Shown one piece after another: positions 6,005 to 10,532 of a DNA stretch of 10,532 bases. A model generated the notes under the pieces. That model worked only from the letters and a program-made list of their open reading frames with translations, made no database searches and was not told the origin of the DNA. How positions within the stretch are numbered: position 1 is the stretch's first letter; each line of letters opens with the position of its first letter. The position numbers and the translations under genes are program-made. The stretch comes from Parvularculaceae bacterium (GTDB lineage Bacteria; Pseudomonadota; Alphaproteobacteria; Caulobacterales; Parvularculaceae), in assembly GCA_004213235.1 (NCBI GenBank), contig SHAI01000070.1, positions 1 to 10,532 of the forward strand, read 5' to 3'.

Positions 6005-8049
6005 TGCACGAACCCTGGTTCTGGCGCGAAGACAGCATGACCGCAGGCGCAGTGCGAGGCGCGCTTGCGCCAGTCAGCTGGGCATATGAGCAGGCACAAT
6101 CTCTCAGATGGCGGATGACTTCCCCCTATTGCAGTGATGCGGCAATAATCTGCATCGGCAACGCAACCCTTGGCGGCGTTGGAAAAACACCAACAGCCCT
6201 GGCAGTACACGCTTTATTAGCACCAATTGCCGGGCCGATTTATTTCTTAAGCCGCGGCCATGGTGGACGCGAAGCTGGCCCAATTTTGGTATCGGATACG
6301 CACGCTGCCATTGATGTGGGTGATGAACCATTGCTGCTTGCGGGTGCTGCGCCCACATATATCGCGCGCCGCCGTGTCGCTGGAGCACAGGAAGCGGAAA
6401 AAAATGGTGCAAGCGTTATCATCATGGATGACGGCTACCAAAACCCGACAATCAAAAAAGATGTCTCGCTTCTTCTTGTTGACGATCGCGATACAGCACC
6501 GGAAGGGCCGATCTTCCCCGCAGGCCCCTATCGCGAAAAATTGATCGCTGCCGCACAGCGTGCGGACGCAATTTGCCAGATCGGTCACAGCTCACTTGAA
6601 GATATCATTGGGCCGGGAATAAGCCGCATTTCAGCAAACGTCGCCATCGGCGCTGAAATGGCCAAATCTCGGCCACTCGTCGCTTTTTGCGGCATTGGCA
6701 GGCCGGAAAAGTTCTTTCATTCGCTTTTAGAGGCCGGTGGAGATATTGCCGCACGCGTCGCGTTCCCCGACCATCATGCTTACACAGTGCGCGAACTTGA
6801 GGACCTACATGCATTGGCGATACGCCATAATGCGCAGCTTATCACAACCGAAAAGGATTTCGTGCGCCTGCCAATTGAGTCCAGAGCTAACGTGAAGACG
6901 CTCCCCATCCGGATCACCTTTAGTGAAAGCGATAAGATGCGCGACATCATAACTGCGCGCCTTGACGCAAGTGGCAAAAACTGGCGACGGGATAAGAGCG
7001 ACAAAATTCAAGATCACCACGCCCCGCTAATCGCGAAAACAGCACCGGCACGCGGTCAAGCTGCACCTGGCCGTGATGGATTAGATCAATCAAATGTCGC
7101 CCTACCCCAAAGGCGGTCGAACCGAAAAGTCACACCGGGCCACTGGGTCGAATATGCCCTTACCCGAACCGCCTTCGCTCTTTTTAAAGTTCTGGGCGTG
7201 GAGCGCGCATCTGCCCTTGCGGGCGGCTTCACGCGTTTTGTCGGCCCGCTGATCCGCCCCGTCTCAAAGCGCGCCGAAGACAATATGCGCCACGTTTTTC
7301 CTGACTGGAGTGAGGAAAAAATCAAAGCCACTGTGCGCGACGTCTGGGAAAATCTAGGCCGCACCGCTGCAGAATACCCGCACCTTTCCAAATTCAATCC
7401 GTTGGCAGAGGAAAGCCGTGTCACCGTTCATGTATCGAACGCAGCAGAAATACGACGCCTGCAGGGTGACCCATCTGTGCTGATATCCGGACACTTCGCG
7501 AATTGGGAGGTGATGCCGCTCGTGCTACATGCCGAGGGGATCGACTATGCCGTCATTTATCGTCCAGTGAACAATCCGCTTGTTGATGAACTTATCATCA
7601 AACTGCGCGGTGATATAATGTCACGACGCATGATACCTAAAGGATATGATGGTGCGCGCGACGCGATGGACCAATTGAAGGCAGGCCGATGCGTGGCGAT
7701 GCTCGCAGACCAAAAACTAAATTCTGGCGTTTCCATTCCGCTGCTTGGCAAACCTGCCATGACGCCAAGTGCCGCGGCGCGCCTTGCCATTCGCTTCGGT
7801 GTGCCGGTGATCCCGTCGAGCATTGTCCGGCGCAAAGGTGCCAGGTTTGACGTTTACATGCGCGAGCCTATTGAGTTCACACCATCAGGCCACACAGGCA
7901 AAGATGTCCAGACACTGACAATAAAAATCAATGAAGCCATTGGCCGGGAAATAGAGGCCAATCCCGGGCAATGGCTATGGTTTCATCGACGCTGGCCAAA
8001 ACAGGACGTCGCTGAAAGCGTCGCGGCACACCGCCGCAAACAGACCTGA
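6001..8049 (+). CDS. lpxK: Fusion: tetraacyldisaccharide 4'-kinase (LpxK) + LpxL/HtrB-type lipid A late acyltransferase
   Basis: One uninterrupted 682-residue frame holds two lipid A enzymes. Residues 1-320 are LpxK, which phosphorylates the disaccharide-1-phosphate at 4' to make lipid IVA: Walker A GNATLGGVGKT (53-63), GDEP (107-110), DDGYQNP (143-149), FPDHHAY (255-261) and TTEKDFVRL (282-290). Residues about 322-378 are a polar Lys/Arg/Asp/Pro/Ala-rich linker. Residues about 379-670 are an LpxL/HtrB acyltransferase: a hydrophobic N-terminal helix (384-415), the catalytic HX4E box GHFANWE (497-503), ADQK (569-572), the PLLGKPAMTPSAAARLA segment (580-596) and WLWFHRRW (658-665). All key residues are present in both halves. 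No ATG, GTG or TTG occurs in frame between codons 314 and 399, arguing that the halves are made as one chain. The start overlaps the waaA stop (ATGATG at 6001). Confidence 0.93.
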   Translation: MMHEPWFWREDSMTAGAVRGALAPVSWAYEQAQSLRWRMTSPYCSDAAIICIGNATLGGVGKTPTALAVHALLAPIAGPIYFLSRGHGGREAGPILVSDTHAAIDVGDEPLLLAGAAPTYIARRRVAGAQEAEKNGASVIIMDDGYQNPTIKKDVSLLLVDDRDTAPEGPIFPAGPYREKLIAAAQRADAICQIGHSSLEDIIGPGISRISANVAIGAEMAKSRPLVAFCGIGRPEKFFHSLLEAGGDIAARVAFPDHHAYTVRELEDLHALAIRHNAQLITTEKDFVRLPIESRANVKTLPIRITFSESDKMRDIITARLDASGKNWRRDKSDKIQDHHAPLIAKTAPARGQAAPGRDGLDQSNVALPQRRSNRKVTPGHWVEYALTRTAFALFKVLGVERASALAGGFTRFVGPLIRPVSKRAEDNMRHVFPDWSEEKIKATVRDVWENLGRTAAEYPHLSKFNPLAEESRVTVHVSNAAEIRRLQGDPSVLISGHFANWEVMPLVLHAEGIDYAVIYRPVNNPLVDELIIKLRGDIMSRRMIPKGYDGARDAMDQLKAGRCVAMLADQKLNSGVSIPLLGKPAMTPSAAARLAIRFGVPVIPSSIVRRKGARFDVYMREPIEFTPSGHTGKDVQTLTIKINEAIGREIEANPGQWLWFHRRWPKQDVAESVAAHRRKQT

Positions 8050-8073
8050 AAAGCATGAGCGACAAAAGGTCTG
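8041..8073. repeat. 7-bp inverted repeat straddling the lpxK-lpxL stop codon
   Basis: CAGACCT (8041-8047) and AGGTCTG (8067-8073) are perfect inverted copies separated by 19 bp, with the TGA inside the structure. There is no T run after it, so it is at best a weak or factor-assisted terminator or mRNA-stabilising hairpin. The remaining convergent gap to bfr (to 8148) shows no clear rho-independent terminator on either strand. Confidence 0.3.
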
Positions 8074-8148
8074 CAGGCTGGCAAACGCGGACATAAAGAT
8101 TGTGCCAAATGCGTACCGGCCTATTCAGGTCAAGCCGAAAACCAGCGC

Positions 8149-8628
8149 TTATGCATTGTCATCTTTGATCTGAACCTGCATGTAGTTCGCTTCGCCAATT
8201 TTATCGATCAGCCCTAATTCCGTTTCGAGGTGATCGATATGTTCTTCTTCGGACTCCAAGATCCGAACCAATAGCTCGCGGCTAACATAGTCCTTGACCT
8301 CTTCGAAATAGGCGATCGCCTCGATATAAAGCGGATGCGCGCGTTGTTCTGCTTTCAGGTCCGCTTCCAGTATCTCTTTAACGTTCTCGCCGATATAAAC
8401 CTTATCGAGGTCCTGGACATTTGGCAGACCTTCCAGAAACAGAATGCGCTCAATCAGTTCATCCGCATGCTTCATTTCGTCGATAGATTCGTCGTATTCA
8501 ACCTTGGCAAGGCGCGCAAATCCCCAATCCTTCAGCATGCGCGCATGCAGAAAATACTGATTGACCGTGGTCAATTCCAGCTTGAGTGCCTTGTTTAAAT
8601 AGTCGATGACCTTTGCATCGCCCTTCAT
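8149..8628 (-). CDS. bfr: Bacterioferritin (haem-containing iron storage ferritin)
   Basis: The 159-residue protein has the standard length and every expected ligand at the canonical number: ferroxidase centre Glu18, Glu51, His54, Glu94, Glu127 and His130, and haem-ligand Met52. It should therefore form the 24-subunit cage, oxidise Fe(II) and store ferric mineral in the cytosol. The ATG at 8628 is backed by GGAG at 8635-8638, six bases upstream. It lies 180 bp downstream of bfd on the same strand, the gene for its reductase partner. The gap between them holds a possible weak terminator and a set of palindromes, suggesting that bfr has its own control in addition to any read-through from bfd. 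Confidence 0.97.
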   Translation of the reverse strand: MKGDAKVIDYLNKALKLELTTVNQYFLHARMLKDWGFARLAKVEYDESIDEMKHADELIERILFLEGLPNVQDLDKVYIGENVKEILEADLKAEQRAHPLYIEAIAYFEEVKDYVSRELLVRILESEEEHIDHLETELGLIDKIGEANYMQVQIKDDNA

Positions 8629-8700
8629 ATCCGTCTCCGTTGTTCAGGTGTTTGTCCGGAGAGTAGGGTTTTTGCGGTTCAGTACAAGGATAATGTCTGC

Positions 8701-8733
8701 AAGCGCTTATCAGTTGCGCAAATAATTGCGCAA
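8701..8733. promoter_or_regulatory. Cluster of three GCGC-centred 8-bp palindromes upstream of bfr
   Basis: AAGCGCTT (8701-8708), TTGCGCAA (8714-8721) and TTGCGCAA (8726-8733) are each perfect palindromes, with centres 13 and 12 bp apart. They lie 73-105 bp upstream of the bfr start, where a promoter would be expected. A further inverted repeat, TGCAAA-GCG-TTTGCA, is at 8758-8772. I recognise no known regulator for this sequence; the array suggests a protein binding on about one face of the helix. No confident -35/-10 pair was identified. Confidence 0.35.
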
Positions 8734-8771
8734 AAGCACTTCACTTAATAATAGGTATGCAAAGCGTTTGC

Positions 8772-8792
8772 AAAAGGTGACGCAGAAGCGTC
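8772..8792 (-). terminator. Possible weak rho-independent terminator of bfd
   Basis: On the minus strand, 16 bp after the bfd stop, GACGC-TTCT-GCGTC forms a 5-bp stem with a 4-base loop, followed by ACC and four T residues. The stem is short and the T run poor, so termination would be partial at best and read-through into bfr is possible. Confidence 0.3.
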
Positions 8793-8808
8793 CTGAATTG
8801 GGAATATC

Positions 8809-9000
8809 TTATTCCGCAGCGAGAACCATCTCGCCTTGTGCCGCGCGCGCATTATCAATCAGATCTGCAACATCATTGAGGCATTTGCCGCATTGGGGAC
8901 GGGTGCCGCATTTTTTGAACACGTCTGCCACGCTGTTGCAGTCATTAGCTGCTTCAGCGAGCTGTCTGTCCTTCAACGCATTACAGATACAGATATACAC
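8809..9000 (-). CDS. bfd: Bacterioferritin-associated ferredoxin
   Basis: Bfd is a small [2Fe-2S] protein that docks on bacterioferritin and passes electrons to its haem, releasing stored iron as Fe(II). The 63-residue product has the expected cluster ligands, Cys4-X-Cys6 (MYICICN) and Cys37-X2-Cys40 (PQCGKC), plus two extra cysteines at 21 and 31. The start is GTG (8998-9000): it gives the family's usual MY.CICN N-terminus, and an in-frame stop lies six codons further upstream. The Shine-Dalgarno is weak (GGTGG). It has its own promoter about 70-100 bp upstream, overlapped by a Fur-box-like sequence, so it is probably expressed under iron starvation, in line with known iron repression of bfd in other bacteria. 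The bfr gene follows on the same strand. Confidence 0.95.
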   Translation of the reverse strand: MYICICNALKDRQLAEAANDCNSVADVFKKCGTRPQCGKCLNDVADLIDNARAAQGEMVLAAE

Positions 9001-9070
9001 GTGTCCCGACCACCATACTTACGGCACCAAAATTAGAAGCGGCACCGGCCAACTGCGATTGATACGCAAT

Positions 9071-9098
9071 AAGATATGTAACTAATAATGATTGTCAA
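9071..9098 (-). promoter_or_regulatory. Sigma-70-type promoter of bfd
   Basis: On the minus strand a perfect -35 TTGACA (9093-9098) is followed, after a 16-bp spacer, by TATCTT (9071-9076) as -10. An A/T run (T7 on the minus strand) just upstream could act as an UP element. Transcription would start near 9064, leaving a leader of about 64 nt before the GTG. Confidence 0.55.
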
Positions 9099-9102
9099 TA
9101 AA
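9084..9102. promoter_or_regulatory. Fur-box-like operator over the bfd promoter
   Basis: By eye, 13 of 19 positions match the classical Fur consensus (GATAATGATAATCATTATC), including the core ATAATGAT. It covers the -35 box of the bfd promoter, a position suited to iron-dependent repression. The family of the regulator (Fur, or another alphaproteobacterial iron regulator) is inferred, not shown. Confidence 0.5.
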
Positions 9103-9111
9103 AAAACGGGG

Positions 9112-10185
9112 TTAATTCGCAGATTGAGGCGCTGTTTCTTCCGGCAGCAGCAAAAATGGATCCAGAAGCTCGCCGGTCCACTTCACACTCCAGTGGAGAT
9201 GCGGGCCTGTAGCACGCCCGGTCGCGCCGACCTTGCCAATAATATCACCCTTCTCGACCCGCTGGCCGGGTGTCACGTCGATCTGTGACATGTGCAAAAA
9301 CGCACTTTCCAGCCAGTGACCATGGTCCAACAGGACCAGTCCGCCTTCGAAATACATCCCGGTTTCGGCCAAACGGACAATGCCAGGGGCCGGCGCGCGA
9401 ATCGGTGTGCCCCGGGGCGCGGCTATATCGAGACCAGAATGAGGCCGTTTCGGCTCGCCATTCAGTATTCGCTGCGACCCGAAAACGCCACTGATGCGTC
9501 CCCTCAACGGCCAATCGAAACCTTCACGCCAATCGGCACCAGCCTGGGTTATCGTCCTGGCGGTTTTCTTCTTTTCGCGGTCAACGGCGATGTGATCGAG
9601 TTGCGCCTTGGAAAAGCCAGACACTTTCGACTGTGCCAGATTGTCAATGCGTTCAACTCTGAACTCACGGCCCGCGATTTCGAGGCTTCGCCGCACCACG
9701 TGCCCGTCTGGCAGATTTACGACAAGAAGAGCCGTTTCAGCACTATCGCGCCCAAAGCCAATAACAAATTCGCCGGCATCACCAACCATGACCGGCGCAC
9801 CGTCCAGCCGCACATCAGCACCGGGCACGGTCCTGCCAACGACAAGACCACCTTGGGAGAAATTGCCGTTCAATTCCACTTGATCGCTCGCATCGTGAAA
9901 CACACGCTGGCGCTCTTGAACATCAAGCATGACCTCAGCGAAGGCCGCTTTTTTCAAGAGACTGACATTTTCAACCGGTTCGAAGTCGCCGCCCCCCATG
10001 CCCGCGGGCCCCGCCAATTGGCCGCCGGCGCGATCCACGGCAAGGAAGCTGGATGAGGAAATCCCGCTGGGTGAAGAGCGTGTTACGCCATCTGCCGTCA
10101 CAAGCGCACCTGCGGATTGAACCTCGCTACTGGCACACCCGGACAGTGCGCCGATAAGGACCCATGCTGTTATCAATCTGATCAT
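9112..10185 (-). CDS. M23 family peptidase (LytM-type), predicted lipoprotein
   Basis: The 357-residue protein begins with a lipoprotein signal: a hydrophobic stretch and the lipobox LSGC with Cys17, so it should be lipid-anchored in the periplasm. The C-terminal M23 domain (about 225-345) opens with WPLRGRISGVFGSQR and has all zinc and catalytic residues: HSGLD with His249 and Asp253, His298 (FLHMS), and HLH with His329 and His331. It therefore looks like an active peptidoglycan endopeptidase rather than an inactive EnvC/NlpD-type activator. Residues about 105-180 contain GLVVGRTVPGADVRLDG and GEFVIGFGRD, a probable beta domain preceding the peptidase. The ATG at 10185 is chosen over one 33 bp upstream because GGGAG (10193-10197) stands 7 bases before it and the signal peptide then starts correctly. 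No clear rho-independent terminator follows. Confidence 0.92.
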   Translation of the reverse strand: MIRLITAWVLIGALSGCASSEVQSAGALVTADGVTRSSPSGISSSSFLAVDRAGGQLAGPAGMGGGDFEPVENVSLLKKAAFAEVMLDVQERQRVFHDASDQVELNGNFSQGGLVVGRTVPGADVRLDGAPVMVGDAGEFVIGFGRDSAETALLVVNLPDGHVVRRSLEIAGREFRVERIDNLAQSKVSGFSKAQLDHIAVDREKKKTARTITQAGADWREGFDWPLRGRISGVFGSQRILNGEPKRPHSGLDIAAPRGTPIRAPAPGIVRLAETGMYFEGGLVLLDHGHWLESAFLHMSQIDVTPGQRVEKGDIIGKVGATGRATGPHLHWSVKWTGELLDPFLLLPEETAPQSAN

Positions 10186-10264
10186 TTGACCGCTCCCGTG
10201 AAACGCCGGTGCCAACACTATCTGCGCGCAGGTTTAAGATCTGAATGACAACAGGCGCGATTGA

Positions 10265-10462
10265 TCATTTCGGCGGATAGCCAAATCCGATCATCGCCGC
10301 GGCGGCGTCCGCATAGGCTTCCTGTCGATCCAGGTTCCAATATCTCAACGCCTGCAAAGGGATCTTTGCGCCGGTCACTGCACACCGCACAAAATCGCCC
10401 GGGCGGATAATCGAATACTCCGCATCAAGGTATTCCAGCACGGCTTCGCGATCCATCGTCAT
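10265..10462 (-). CDS. DUF2093 family small protein
   Basis: The 65-residue product carries the DUF2093 core: LEYLDAEYSIIRPGDFVRCAVTG, IPL..LRYW and DRQEAYADAAAA. Its function is unknown; the two-Cys/CAVTG stretch typical of the family is reduced here to one Cys. The family is alphaproteobacterial and often sits directly after lpxK, whereas here three genes on the same minus strand and the end of the lpxK fusion on the other strand separate them by 2.2 kb. The ATG at 10462 is preferred, with AAGGA about 12 bases upstream; a TTG at 10489 would add nine residues, and an ATG at 10456 would remove two. The M23 gene starts 79 bp downstream, so the two may share a transcript. Confidence 0.85.
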   Translation of the reverse strand: MTMDREAVLEYLDAEYSIIRPGDFVRCAVTGAKIPLQALRYWNLDRQEAYADAAAAMIGFGYPPK

Positions 10463-10532
10463 TTGTTGGTGTCGTCCTTCTATTGCCAACGCCTGGCGTT
10501 GTAATCGACCTTAGCTGATAAATTCAACGCCG

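Noticed and set aside
8641..8660. LexA-like GTTC-N7-GTTC site upstream of bfr
   Set aside because: The second half-site reads TGTC, so the match is incomplete and there is no SOS context.
8726..9085. A 119-codon + strand frame over bfd and its promoter
   Set aside because: Antisense to bfd, which has all four cluster cysteines; no independent evidence for the + frame.
9292..10056. A 254-codon open frame on the + strand
   Set aside because: It is antisense to the M23 gene, whose signal peptide, lipobox and catalytic motifs are clear; the + product shows no recognisable motif.
10222..10231. Perfect palindrome CTGCGCGCAG between DUF2093 and the M23 gene
   Set aside because: It has no loop or T run and is common by chance in GC-rich DNA; no promoter was found beside it.
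10480..10530. An open minus-strand frame at the right edge ending in TAG, possibly the tail of an upstream gene
   Set aside because: Only about 16 codons, with several uncommon ones and no recognisable match; such a frame is likely by chance.

Overview
The window looks like chromosomal DNA from an alphaproteobacterium. The evidence is DUF4170 and DUF2093, two small families largely confined to that class. They flank a lipid A/Kdo cluster arranged much like the pmbA - DUF4170 - DUF374 acyltransferase - waaA - lpxK - DUF2093 neighbourhood I know from Rhizobiales and relatives. I cannot name a genus from the sequence. Base composition and codon use look even throughout, and I see no insertion sequence, phage gene, tRNA, rRNA or CRISPR array.

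Layout, left to right. Bases 1-801 hold the C-terminal part of pmbA/tldE (+). A 152-bp gap follows, then a DUF4170 gene (954-1184, +) and, 18 bp later, a CX5R phosphatase of the tyrosine/dual-specificity fold (1203-1898, +). A convergent MsbA-type ABC exporter (1884-3707, -) overlaps the 3' end of the phosphatase by 15 bp. Divergent from it is a tightly coupled + strand operon. It runs from a DUF374 acyltransferase (ending 4628) to waaA (4625-6004) to a 682-residue LpxK-LpxL fusion (6001-8049), with both junctions being ATGA start/stop overlaps. The rest is on the - strand: DUF2093 (10265-10462), an M23 lipoprotein (9112-10185), bfd (8809-9000) and bfr (8149-8628).

Functionally, the first two thirds build and export the lipid A-Kdo core. 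The LpxK domain phosphorylates the lipid A disaccharide at the 4' position, WaaA adds Kdo, and the LpxL-type domain adds a secondary acyl chain. The DUF374 protein may be a second (LpxJ-like) acyltransferase, and the ABC protein probably flips the product across the inner membrane. The phosphatase may act on lipid A phosphates, as proposed for Caulobacter CtpA. The other third is an iron storage and release pair: Bfr ferritin, and Bfd, the ferredoxin that reduces it. Bfd has its own promoter overlapped by a Fur-box-like sequence. An M23 lipoprotein probably acts on, or regulates action on, the cell wall.

The most unusual item is the single-polypeptide fusion of LpxK and an LpxL-type acyltransferase. 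Its linker contains no possible internal ATG, GTG or TTG start, so the second half cannot easily be made separately. Other points for a second look are a 15-bp tandem repeat in the 5' end of waaA, a possible ATT start for the DUF374 gene, the phosphatase in a lipid A locus, and a cluster of GCGC-centred palindromes upstream of bfr.
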